A stretch of 64,000 nt of DNA from NCBI GenBank assembly GCA_900470805.1, contig UCCA01000006.1, positions 40,530 to 104,529 on the forward strand, read 5' to 3'. The notes beneath the pieces were generated by a model that worked only from the letters and a program-made list of their open reading frames with translations, was not told the origin of the DNA and did no database searches. This document shows positions 8,658-16,501 of the stretch, in pieces. Origin of the DNA: Hyphomicrobiales bacterium (GTDB taxonomy: Bacteria > Pseudomonadota > Alphaproteobacteria > Rhizobiales > Rhizobiaceae). Every line of letters begins with the position of its first letter. The first letter of the stretch is position 1. The position numbers and the translations under genes were made by a program.

Positions 8658-8714
8658 TTCACCCGTATGGTTGAATATATACATACCCAGACATTAGTCA
8701 ACCATATGGGTGAA
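8658..8714 (-). promoter_or_regulatory. Promoter and paired operator for the ArsR-SRPBCC operon
   Basis: On the minus strand TTGACT (8701-8696) and TATATT (8679-8674) are spaced by 16 bases, a good sigma70-like promoter. Two 18-base copies of one site in opposite orientation, TTCACCCGTATGGTTGAA (8658-8675) and its near complement (8697-8714, with two mismatches), overlap the -10 and the -35. This layout fits repression by a dimeric ArsR protein. Confidence 0.8.
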
Positions 8715-8800
8715 TATCTTTACAGAGGCAATTTGCGCCCTCCCCTGAAACTTTCGCTGCCCTAGCTATTCAATGAAAACGCCAGAGGAGGAGATAACCA

Positions 8801-9193
8801 ATGGAACGTTTTACTGGCGGCTGCCTGTGCGGCAAGGTGCGCTTTGTGGCGTCCGGCAGGCCCTACAGGGTCGGCGTCTGCCATTGCCTCGACTGCCGCA
8901 AGCACCACGGGGCGCTGTTTCACGCCTCGGCGATCTTTCCCGAGGATGCCGTGACGGTGGAAGGTGAAACAAACGATTATAACGGCCGGTTCTTTTGCCC
9001 GCACTGCGGCTCGCCGGTCTTCGGGCGCAGTGAGGACGAGGTCGAGGTCAATCTCGGGTCGCTGGACGCGCCCGACCAGTTCGGGCCGACCTACGAGTTG
9101 TGGACCATCCGCCGTGAATCCTGGCTGCCGGCCTTTCCCGTGACGCGGCGATACAGCCGCGACCGAGACGCGACGAGCCGTTCGGAGGATTAG
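8801..9193 (+). CDS. GFA family zinc protein (130 aa)
   Basis: A member of the glutathione-dependent formaldehyde-activating enzyme (GFA/Mss4-like) family. The zinc-binding cysteines are readable: Cys8 and Cys10 (GGCLCG), Cys27, Cys29 and Cys32 (CHCLDC), and Cys66 and Cys69 (CPHCG). Only a few family members have a proven reaction with formaldehyde, and most are uncharacterised. The ATG at 8801 follows GGAGGAG. It ends ten bases before the convergent RHH/PAS gene, with no visible terminator between them. Confidence 0.85.
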   Translation: MERFTGGCLCGKVRFVASGRPYRVGVCHCLDCRKHHGALFHASAIFPEDAVTVEGETNDYNGRFFCPHCGSPVFGRSEDEVEVNLGSLDAPDQFGPTYELWTIRRESWLPAFPVTRRYSRDRDATSRSED

Positions 9194-9203
9194 AGTTGAA
9201 CCG

Positions 9204-9863
9204 TCAGTAGCGGGAGATATAGCCGATCAGCATCGACTTCTCGTGCGTCGGCGCCAGCGCCAGGTTGATCTGGCCTTTCATGGTCTGCGTGCCGACGGCG
9301 ATGGTGAAGCCGGTGTTCAGCGTTTTGCCCTTGTTGCGGGTCAAGGTGGCGATGGCTTCCTCGATGTGGGTGTCGATCGAGAAGCGCAGGCTCTTGGTCA
9401 GCTGCGCGAGGTCTCCGAGCGGCAGGCGCTGGCGCAGCATCGACAGGAATGCCTCGTTGAAAAGCTGCACCTTCTTCTCGTGTGTCAGAAGGATGGTCGG
9501 CGACGGCGATGCCTGGATGATGGCGTTGACATTGGCGAGCGAGGAAATGTCCTCGACGATATCCAGCCGACGCAGCGCCCACTTCAGGCTCAAAACGCGC
9601 AGCAGCGAGGCGAGATTGCCCGATTCCGGCATCTGCGCGGCGGTGTAGTGGACGAGGTCGGCGGTCGACATCTTGCCCGAAGTCGACATGCGGCTGAGGC
9701 CGTCCCAGTAGATCCGCTCGAGGCGGATGCCGCGACGCTCGCCGCCGCGGCCCATGACAGCACGGAAGCGGGGCTCGATCTCCTCGGCGTCGATGCCCGG
9801 CAGCTGTTCGTCGGTCGGCTCGAGGTCGCTCGCGTCTGTCATGCCGGGCTTGACGATCAGCAT
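9204..9863 (-). CDS. Ribbon-helix-helix plus PAS-like protein coupled to the secretion operon (219 aa)
   Basis: Residues about 30-100 fit the RHH_4 pattern: a basic start (FRAVMGRGGERRGIRLERIY), a W-D-G-L helix, then a G-K-M-S-T-A-D-L helix and SGNLASLLRVL. RHH_4 is a DNA-binding ribbon-helix-helix variant found alone in many Alphaproteobacteria. The second half (about 105-219) looks like a PAS fold (QASPSPTILLTHEKKVQLFN), which could bind a small ligand or drive dimerisation. The ATG lies one base after the LapC stop, so it is translated with the type I secretion operon. A transcription or c-di-GMP-linked role for adhesin genes is a guess from place only. Confidence 0.75.
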   Translation of the reverse strand: MLIVKPGMTDASDLEPTDEQLPGIDAEEIEPRFRAVMGRGGERRGIRLERIYWDGLSRMSTSGKMSTADLVHYTAAQMPESGNLASLLRVLSLKWALRRLDIVEDISSLANVNAIIQASPSPTILLTHEKKVQLFNEAFLSMLRQRLPLGDLAQLTKSLRFSIDTHIEEAIATLTRNKGKTLNTGFTIAVGTQTMKGQINLALAPTHEKSMLIGYISRY

Positions 9864-9864
9864 T

Positions 9865-11154
9865 CTACCGCTCCGTCAGCGCTTCGGTGCGCGCCTTGTT
9901 GATCGGCTTCATCAGGTAGCTGAGCACGGTCTTGCTGCCGGTCATGATCTCCACTGAGGCAACCATGCCCGGGATGATCGGATAGGTCTTGCCGTCGCGC
10001 TCCAGCTCGGACTTGTCGGTCTTCACCTGCACGAGATAATAGGTTTCGCCCTTCTCCTTCTCGACCAGACTGTCGGCCGAGATGTTTTCGACCACGCCCT
10101 CAAGGCCGCCGAAAATCGAGAAGTCGTAGGCCGTGACCTTGACGATGGCCGGCTGGCCGCGGCGGATGAAGGCGACGTCGCGCGGCGAGATCTTGGCTTC
10201 GACGAGCAGCACGTCAGCCGTCGGAACGATGCCGGCGATGACGCGGCCGGGATCGACATAGGCGCCGATGGTGTTGACCTCGAGCGTGTTGACGATGCCA
10301 TCGACCGGCGAGCGGATGTCGGTGCGCTTCACGCGATCCGACGCGCCGCGGACGGTTTCGCCGACGACGGACAGTTCGGCGAGCGCCTGTGCCTTCTCGG
10401 TCAACGCCTGCTGGCGCAGTTCCAGCGCCAGATCGCCGAGCTGCAGCGTGGCTTCCTGAACGGCGGCCTGGAGGCGGTCGATGCTTTCCTGATAGACCTT
10501 GAGCTGGCCCTGCTGATCGGTGAGATCGCGTTCGGTCTTCAGCACCTCGGTCTCAGCCACCAGCTTCTTCTTGGCGAGCGGGCTGATGAGATTGTACTGG
10601 CGCTGGGCGCCGTCGATGTTCTGCACCAGTCGGTCGATATTGGCATGGGCTTCGCTGAGTTCGTTTTCGCGCTGGCGAACACGCTCCTGCAGCACGCCGA
10701 GCTTGTTGTTGTAGCTGGCGCGGTCGGCGGCAAAGAGCTGCGCCTCGTTGGCGCAGACGTCCTTGGCGACGGCGAGAACGTCATCCGGGCAGACGTAGGG
10801 AACGTCGTACTTGCCCTCTTCCTCGAGCTTCAAACGCGCGACCTTGGCGCCGAGCGCACGGGCCTTGGCCACGGATTCGCCGAGCGTCGAGGTGGTCGTG
10901 GTGTTGTCAAGCTGGACGAGCAGCTGGCCCTTGCGCACGACCTGGCCGAGGACGACGGCGATCTGCTGGACGACGCCGGGTTCCGACGACTGGATGATCT
11001 GCGTCTTCGAGACTGGGATGACCTTGCCTTCGCCGCGGGCGATCTCGTTGATCTTGGCGATCGCCGCCCAGGCGACGAAGCTGGCGATCACAAGCGCCAC
11101 GAGACCGAGAATGCCGCGGGCTAGAAACGGCGGATTATCGTGCTGGTTGCTCAT
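9865..11154 (-). CDS. Type I secretion periplasmic adaptor, HlyD family (LapC-like, 429 aa)
   Basis: The membrane-fusion subunit that links the ABC exporter to the outer-membrane channel. One N-terminal transmembrane segment lies at about residues 14-36 (ILGLVALVIASFVAWAAIAK). It is followed by the lipoyl half-motif (GEGKVIPVSKTQIIQSSEPG), a long coiled coil (about 120-260) and the beta-barrel C-terminal region ending near GSKTVLSYLMKPI. The ATG overlaps the LapB stop by four bases (ATGA), so the two are translationally coupled, and the next gene follows after a single base. Length and architecture match HlyD/LapC adaptors for RTX adhesins. Confidence 0.92.
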   Translation of the reverse strand: MSNQHDNPPFLARGILGLVALVIASFVAWAAIAKINEIARGEGKVIPVSKTQIIQSSEPGVVQQIAVVLGQVVRKGQLLVQLDNTTTTSTLGESVAKARALGAKVARLKLEEEGKYDVPYVCPDDVLAVAKDVCANEAQLFAADRASYNNKLGVLQERVRQRENELSEAHANIDRLVQNIDGAQRQYNLISPLAKKKLVAETEVLKTERDLTDQQGQLKVYQESIDRLQAAVQEATLQLGDLALELRQQALTEKAQALAELSVVGETVRGASDRVKRTDIRSPVDGIVNTLEVNTIGAYVDPGRVIAGIVPTADVLLVEAKISPRDVAFIRRGQPAIVKVTAYDFSIFGGLEGVVENISADSLVEKEKGETYYLVQVKTDKSELERDGKTYPIIPGMVASVEIMTGSKTVLSYLMKPINKARTEALTER

Positions 11155-13610
11155 GACACCTTCACCGCGGGATTGATCGGCGTGACGTTATCCACGGGTG
11201 CCGCCGGAGCGATCTGCGCGCCAGTTGCCACGGAAGCCATCGGGATCGGCTGCATGTTCGGCGCTGACGTTGCCACCTGCGCGACCGGCATCGCCGTCGA
11301 ACCGGCAGGCGTCGGGGCAACCGAGGTGACGGGGGCGACGGACATGGCGACGGGCGTGACCGGAGCGGCGCGTGCAACCGGTGCCGATGTCGGAGCGGCA
11401 GTGGCCGGAGCCTGTCGCGCAGCCGCTGCGGAAGGCGGCGCAGGCGGCGCGGCGGCAGGCGCGCCCGGCTTGCGCTGCATGGCCTCGATGACAGCATGCT
11501 TCGGTCCGTCGGCGATGATGCGGCCCTTGTCGATGACGATCAGGCGATCGACCAGATCGAGCATGCTGTAGCGGTGCGTGGCGATCAGAAGCGTGGTGTT
11601 GCGGTCGAAGGCCTTCGACAGGCGCGAGATCAGGTGACGTTCAGTGGCCAGATCCATGGCGCCCGACGGCTCGTCGAGGAAGACGATCTTCGGGCGGGTG
11701 AGCAGCAGGCGGGCAATGGTCAGCGCCTGTTTCTGGCCGCTGGACAGATTTGTGCCGCGCTCGCCGACGGGCATGTCGAAGCCGCGCGGATGGTTGCCGA
11801 CGAACTCGTCGACGCCGGTCATGCGGGCGACTTCGAGCAGTTCCTCATCCGTGGCGTCGGCACGGCCGATCAGCAGGTTTTCCTTGACGGTGCCGGAGAA
11901 CAGATCAGACGACTGACCGGCGACGGCCACCGCCGAGCGGACTTCGGCCATATGATACTGTCGGATATCGACACCGTCGATCATCACGCGGCCGCCCGAT
12001 GGGGCGAACAGGCCATCGAGCAGGCGACCGAGCGTGGTCTTGCCGGAGCCAATGCGGCCGATGATGCCGATGCGCTCGCCGGGCTTCACGGTAAACGACA
12101 GCTTGTTGATGACGGGATAGTCGGAACCCGGATAGTTGAATGACACGTCCTGGAAGCTGAAGGCGCCGCGGGTGATCTCGCGGTTGACGAAGCCGACCGT
12201 CGATGGCCGGTCGTCCGGCTGCTCCATGATCTTGTCGAGAATGCGCAGCGACATGGTGGCCTGGCGGAAGCGGGCCAGCGTCATGGCGATCTGCCCGAGC
12301 GGCGCGCCGGCGCGGCTGGCCAGCATGACGGTGGCGACGATCGCGCCCATGGCGATGCGGCCCTCGGAGAACTCGTAGGTGCCGGCAATGACGATCAATA
12401 CGCTGACCATCTGCTGCACGAACATCGTCATGTTCACGGCGTTGGTCGAGACGTGCTTGATCTCCTCGCTGGTGCGGCTGGAATACTTGGTCAGTTCCTG
12501 CCAGCGGCGCAACATGGTGGATTCGGCGCGCAGGCTCTTCAGCGTCTCGATGGTCGAGATGGTCTCGACCAGCAGCGACTGGCGGCGCGACGCCTCGTTG
12601 GCGGCGGTCGCCATGCGCTTGCCGATCGCGGCCTGCGCATAGAGACCGATGACGACCGAGAGCAAGAAGGCAACGGCGGGAATGACCACCAGCCAGCCGG
12701 CAATCAGATAGATGACGGCGAGAAAGACGAAGACGAACAGGCTGTCGATGATGACGCCGATGGTGTTGGAGGTGAAGAATTCGCGGACGAACTCATACTG
12801 CGTGACGCGATTGGCATATTCGCCCGTCGACATCGGGCGCGAGGCCAGCGTCGAATTCAGCACCTTGTCGAACAGCATCTGCGACAGGCGCAAATCGGCC
12901 TTGCGGCCGGCATAGTCGATCAGCGACGAGCGTGCGGTCTTCAAGAGGAAATCGAAGAGATAGGCGAGCGTGATGCCGGCGGCGAGCACCCACAGCGTCG
13001 GGATCGCCTTGTTCGGCAGCACCCGGTCGTAGACGTTCATGGTGAAGAGGGGGGAGCCGAGCGCGATCAGGTTGATAAACAGCGCCGCGATCATGACGCG
13101 GACATAGGTGCGCCAGTAAGGCGCCAGCGTCGTTGCCAGCCAGTGGCGCTTCTCGATCTCCACGGCATTGCCGACCAGCGCCTCTTCCGAGGCATTCTGA
13201 TAGTAGAGCGTGAAGGCGAAGGCCGTCTGCGGCTTGAGCGCGATCAGTTCGTCGCGCGTCAGGCGGGCCTGACCGCCGGCAACCGGCACGATATCCGTGA
13301 TGTAGGAGCCGTCCTCGGCCACCTCAAGCAGGGGCAGCACGCCGCCATCGGCGAAGGCAACGATCGCCGGGCAATCGAAATTGCCCAAGCGACATTCACG
13401 TTCGGAATGCTTGATGACCTGCAGGCCGATGCGCTCGGCCATCTGCTCGACGTCGTCGGCCTCCAGCGATTCAGTCACTTCATCCGGCAGACCGGAAAAA
13501 AGGACCGTATCGGAGCTTGGTCGACCATAGAACGCTGCCACGGACTTGAACGCGGCCTTGAATGTTTGAAGCGGCATGCTGCCCTTCGTCTCCGGTGCTA
13601 CGTTCGGCAT
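11151..13610 (-). CDS. Type I secretion ABC exporter (LapB-like, 819 aa) with unusual C-terminal tail
   Basis: The inner-membrane permease/ATPase of the adhesin secretion system. Residues about 30-150 form a C39-peptidase-like domain without the catalytic Cys, as in RTX exporters that do not cut their substrate. The ABC transmembrane domain spans about 165-440. The ATPase has Walker A GRIGSGKTT (near 517-525), signature LSSGQKQAL and Walker B IVFLDEPSGAMD. After about residue 711 comes a tail of some 108 residues rich in Ala, Pro, Val and Thr that exporters of this family usually lack. The start at 13610 has a weak ribosome site; ATG 13577 (MPLQTF) follows AAGGG and may be the true start. The gene lies 21 bases after the TolC-like gene. 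Confidence 0.92.
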   Translation of the reverse strand: MPNVAPETKGSMPLQTFKAAFKSVAAFYGRPSSDTVLFSGLPDEVTESLEADDVEQMAERIGLQVIKHSERECRLGNFDCPAIVAFADGGVLPLLEVAEDGSYITDIVPVAGGQARLTRDELIALKPQTAFAFTLYYQNASEEALVGNAVEIEKRHWLATTLAPYWRTYVRVMIAALFINLIALGSPLFTMNVYDRVLPNKAIPTLWVLAAGITLAYLFDFLLKTARSSLIDYAGRKADLRLSQMLFDKVLNSTLASRPMSTGEYANRVTQYEFVREFFTSNTIGVIIDSLFVFVFLAVIYLIAGWLVVIPAVAFLLSVVIGLYAQAAIGKRMATAANEASRRQSLLVETISTIETLKSLRAESTMLRRWQELTKYSSRTSEEIKHVSTNAVNMTMFVQQMVSVLIVIAGTYEFSEGRIAMGAIVATVMLASRAGAPLGQIAMTLARFRQATMSLRILDKIMEQPDDRPSTVGFVNREITRGAFSFQDVSFNYPGSDYPVINKLSFTVKPGERIGIIGRIGSGKTTLGRLLDGLFAPSGGRVMIDGVDIRQYHMAEVRSAVAVAGQSSDLFSGTVKENLLIGRADATDEELLEVARMTGVDEFVGNHPRGFDMPVGERGTNLSSGQKQALTIARLLLTRPKIVFLDEPSGAMDLATERHLISRLSKAFDRNTTLLIATHRYSMLDLVDRLIVIDKGRIIADGPKHAVIEAMQRKPGAPAAAPPAPPSAAAARQAPATAAPTSAPVARAAPVTPVAMSVAPVTSVAPTPAGSTAMPVAQVATSAPNMQPIPMASVATGAQIAPAAPVDNVTPINPAVKVS

Positions 13611-13631
13611 TGTTCTATGGCCACTTGGCTA

Positions 13632-15074
13632 TTACTGCTGGCGGATCGGCGCCAGCAGGTCCATCGGCAGACCAGCCTTCTGATGAGACTCGACCTCGAC
13701 GTAACCGGGATTCTGAGCGGCCGCGGGGACCGCAAATTCCTGGCGTGCGTAAGGCTTGGTCTCGTCGAGCGGCTTCAGCCTCATGGTCTGCAGCAGGTTC
13801 CCCGAAGCGGCCAGGATCTTGTACTCGGCAAACAGCGAGGCGACGCGCGCCGTGTCGGCCAGGACCTTGGTGTTGAAGCGGGTGTTCTGCGCGTCGAGCA
13901 CGTCGAGCAGCGAGCGCTGGCCGACCTTGAACTGCTCGCGGTAAGAGCCGACGAGCTGGTTGTTGATCGACGACTGCTTGCCGAGGATGCCCGAAAGCTC
14001 GCCGCGGCTTGCACGCTCGTTCCACGCGGAACTGACCGATTCCTTCACTTCGCGCTGCACCTGGGCAAGCGCATAGCGCTGCTCGCCGGAGCGGCGGATC
14101 TGCTCCTGTTCGCGGGCGATATCGATGCCGCCGCGATAGAGGTTCCAGCGGGCGACGACTCGCACCTGGTAATCGTTGGTGTTGCCGTCATCGCCGTCGA
14201 TATCGTCGCCGACGCGGGCCGTGCCTTCGAGATTGACCTTCGGCAGATAGTTGGCGCGCGCACCGCGAACGCCAGCATCGGCCGCATCAATATCCGCATT
14301 GGCGGAGAAGATGCGCGGGCTGTTCTTGTTGGCAACGAACAGTGCATCATCAAGCGTCTTCGGGATATACTTGGCAACAGACGGCGGCGTGACCGGATTG
14401 ACGATCGGCTCGCCGACAGCCTTGATAAAGCGGATCTTGGTGGCTTCCAGCTCTTCCAGGGCTTCGCGCAGGCGTGCCTTGGCGGCCTGCAGACGTTCAC
14501 TGCCCTGGAGACGATCGGCATCGGTCAGGGCGCCGCCCTTGATGCTCTCGTTGATGTCGCCGACCATGTTCGAATGGAAGGAGACGTTTTCCTTGGCAGC
14601 CGCAACGATCTGATTTTGCAGCATGTATTCCAGATAGTCCTGGGTCACTTCGAGCGCCAGCGCTTCGGAGCGCTCAAGAACGCGGAAGGAAGCGCCATCG
14701 ACGCGCGAAGCCTGCTGATCGACCTGCGACTTGCGCGCGCCGCCATCGAATAGGGTCTGCGTGACCGTGACGCCGACATCGCCAGGCGACAGGTAATCAC
14801 GGTCCGACGACAGCGTGCCCGTCGTGGAATTCGACAGCCTGCGGCGACCAATACCGGCCTCGAGATCGACCGACGGCAAGTATAGACCGCGCGCCTGGCG
14901 CAGTTCAAACTCGATTGCTTCGCGATCTTTTGCAGCCTGAAGTATCTGCGGATTGGTCTTCATCGTCTTTTCGATGGCCTGTTGCAGCGACATGGCATTG
15001 GCATCAACGAAGGAAACGAAACTCAGAGCAACAGTGGCAGACAAAGCTGCAAATATTCTTTTGCTATTCAACAA
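13632..15074 (-). CDS. TolC-family outer-membrane channel (LapE-like, 480 aa)
   Basis: The outer-membrane efflux protein of the type I system. A signal peptide (residues 1-27, ending VDANA) precedes two repeated outer-membrane-efflux domains (about 30-235 and 245-450) with long amphipathic helices. The barrel motif YRGGIDIAREQEQIRRSGEQ near 320-340 is typical for TolC relatives. The start appears to be TTG at 15074, with GAGGGG nine bases upstream. It is the first gene of the minus-strand operon channel, exporter, adaptor, RHH protein, so the complete secretion machine is encoded as one unit. Confidence 0.92.
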   Translation of the reverse strand: MLNSKRIFAALSATVALSFVSFVDANAMSLQQAIEKTMKTNPQILQAAKDREAIEFELRQARGLYLPSVDLEAGIGRRRLSNSTTGTLSSDRDYLSPGDVGVTVTQTLFDGGARKSQVDQQASRVDGASFRVLERSEALALEVTQDYLEYMLQNQIVAAAKENVSFHSNMVGDINESIKGGALTDADRLQGSERLQAAKARLREALEELEATKIRFIKAVGEPIVNPVTPPSVAKYIPKTLDDALFVANKNSPRIFSANADIDAADAGVRGARANYLPKVNLEGTARVGDDIDGDDGNTNDYQVRVVARWNLYRGGIDIAREQEQIRRSGEQRYALAQVQREVKESVSSAWNERASRGELSGILGKQSSINNQLVGSYREQFKVGQRSLLDVLDAQNTRFNTKVLADTARVASLFAEYKILAASGNLLQTMRLKPLDETKPYARQEFAVPAAAQNPGYVEVESHQKAGLPMDLLAPIRQQ

Positions 15075-15309
15075 AACGGATGCCCCTCAACATCTAAATT
15101 CACCGGGCGAACCAATCTACCGAGGAATTTAATTCGGCAGACAAGTAACACCAATTTTTTCACATTCCAATTGCAGTCGAGCGCTTTCCTGTGGAGACGG
15201 TTAATTCGCCTGTTCATCCAGCTAAAGCTAGAATTTTATAGGGTTTTTTAACGTCAACTTTTCCGGCGTGTGTTTATCTGGCAGTACTTCCACAGGGACC
15301 TGCCCCGCG

Positions 15310-16071
15310 ATGAAATTCCGTCAGCATTATCAATCCGCAACAAATCTTTCCGCCCTTCGCACAGCAACAATCGTATCGATATGCTTTGCGGCAGGTGCAG
15401 TCGGGCTTTTACTTATCTTAAACCTTCTGCTTCCGGAGCGACCATTTTTGGTAGGATTTGCGGGCGCAGCAGCAATTTCGGTATTTGTTGCATTTCCGCT
15501 GCTAATGCTGCTGCAAACGAAGAATAACGAGCTGAAAAAACTACAGGAAGTTGTGAATTATTCGCAAAGGCACGACAGCGTTACCAAAACGCTGAACGGA
15601 ACTGCTTTCGCAGCCGCCATCGAACACTACATCGACCGCCGCAAACGAATCGCCACAGATGCCGGCGGCGTTATGATTGCGGTCGTCGTCGATACGCTCG
15701 ATACCATCAGCCGCCGCTACGGACCGCAGTGGGCGGACACCGTGATGCAGTCGCTGGCGTCGATCACCCAGTCGTCCGTCCGCTCCAACGACCTGGTGGC
15801 ACGACTTGCCAGCAACGAGCTCGGCGTGTTCCTGCCGGGGGCAACAATCGAGAACGCGCAGGATGTGGGCCAGCGCATCCGCCGCCGCTGCGAGCAGGCT
15901 GCCTTCAGCGCCGGTGACGCGCCGCTGTCGCTCAACATCAAGCTCGGCGGCGCGGTGTTCGACGGCCCGGCCGACTTCAACCATATCCGCCAGCTGGCCG
16001 ACGAAATGGCCATGGAACGCGGTGGCGATGCCGAAGACGCCTTGCCGATTTCCAGGCTGCCGGCCGCCTAG
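15310..16071 (+). CDS. Membrane protein with degenerate GGDEF domain and intact I-site (253 aa)
   Basis: Two N-terminal transmembrane segments (about residues 18-40 and 46-67) anchor a cytoplasmic GGDEF domain (about 85-240). The active-site loop reads ASNEL (167-171) instead of GGDEF, so cyclase activity is not expected. The inhibitory-site motif RSND (158-161) is kept, exactly five residues before the loop as in true cyclases. Such proteins can act as c-di-GMP receptors. The gene lies between the adhesin gene and the secretion operon, which it faces divergently. ATG 15310 is preferred to an upstream GTG at 15268, which encodes an unlikely 14-residue extension; AGGGA lies upstream. Confidence 0.8.
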   Translation: MKFRQHYQSATNLSALRTATIVSICFAAGAVGLLLILNLLLPERPFLVGFAGAAAISVFVAFPLLMLLQTKNNELKKLQEVVNYSQRHDSVTKTLNGTAFAAAIEHYIDRRKRIATDAGGVMIAVVVDTLDTISRRYGPQWADTVMQSLASITQSSVRSNDLVARLASNELGVFLPGATIENAQDVGQRIRRRCEQAAFSAGDAPLSLNIKLGGAVFDGPADFNHIRQLADEMAMERGGDAEDALPISRLPAA

Positions 16072-16501
16072 GGACCGGGCTCAGATTTTAGCGAATGGAT
16101 TTTCGTGGGGGCGCCGATGGCGCCTCTTTCCGTTGTGGGGCTCGCTCGCACTCTTGAAGCGTCCGGCGACCATATCGATGCCGCTCATGTACCAGCGACA
16201 GAAGCCTGACTGCGCGCGCGTTTGCTTCCCAAGAACACACGTTGCAGCCAGACACCCGAATGCAGCCGTTTTCGCGGCGAAGGCAGCGTGCGCCGGACGG
16301 CGCGACGTCCAAGCTTCAGCATGCCAGGTGGTGTCGGTGAGAAACGCTGCGGTGACCGCCTCGCCGAACCACAGCCAACGCCTTTCCGGCAAATGCCCTC
16401 GCCGCTTCTGCCTCAACACTACCACCCCTCAGAAACGCGAAAAGGCGCTTGCGCGCCTTTCCTGATGTCATGGGCGGCGGTGTGCCGCCTGGGCTGATCC
16501 G
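16072..16501. other. 430-bp gene-free stretch between GGDEF and adhesin genes
   Basis: No frame here shows a credible start with a ribosome site or a recognisable family. A short GGCGCC-GAT-GGCGCC hairpin followed by TCTTT (16110-16129) could terminate the GGDEF transcript. A stronger hairpin at 16439-16461 serves the adhesin gene on the other strand. The middle (about 16200-16400) is ordinary GC-rich sequence without visible structure. Confidence 0.6.
16439..16461 (-). terminator. Terminator of the giant adhesin gene
   Basis: On the minus strand AAAGGCGC-GCAA-GCGCCTTTT forms an eight-base stem with a tetraloop and ends in a short T-run, about 40 bases after the adhesin stop codon. Confidence 0.7.

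Noticed and set aside
12453..14753. A 766-residue open frame on the plus strand
   Set aside because: Antisense to the exporter and TolC-like genes, which have full conserved motifs; Arg/His/Asp/Gln-rich composition is typical of shadow reading.
16081..16425. A 114-residue open frame on the minus strand in the gap after the GGDEF gene
   Set aside because: No ribosome site, no family resemblance and weak codon pattern; treated as non-coding.
16222..16497. Possible small gene on the plus strand before the adhesin terminator
   Set aside because: The frame reads through the terminator hairpin and has no supporting start site.
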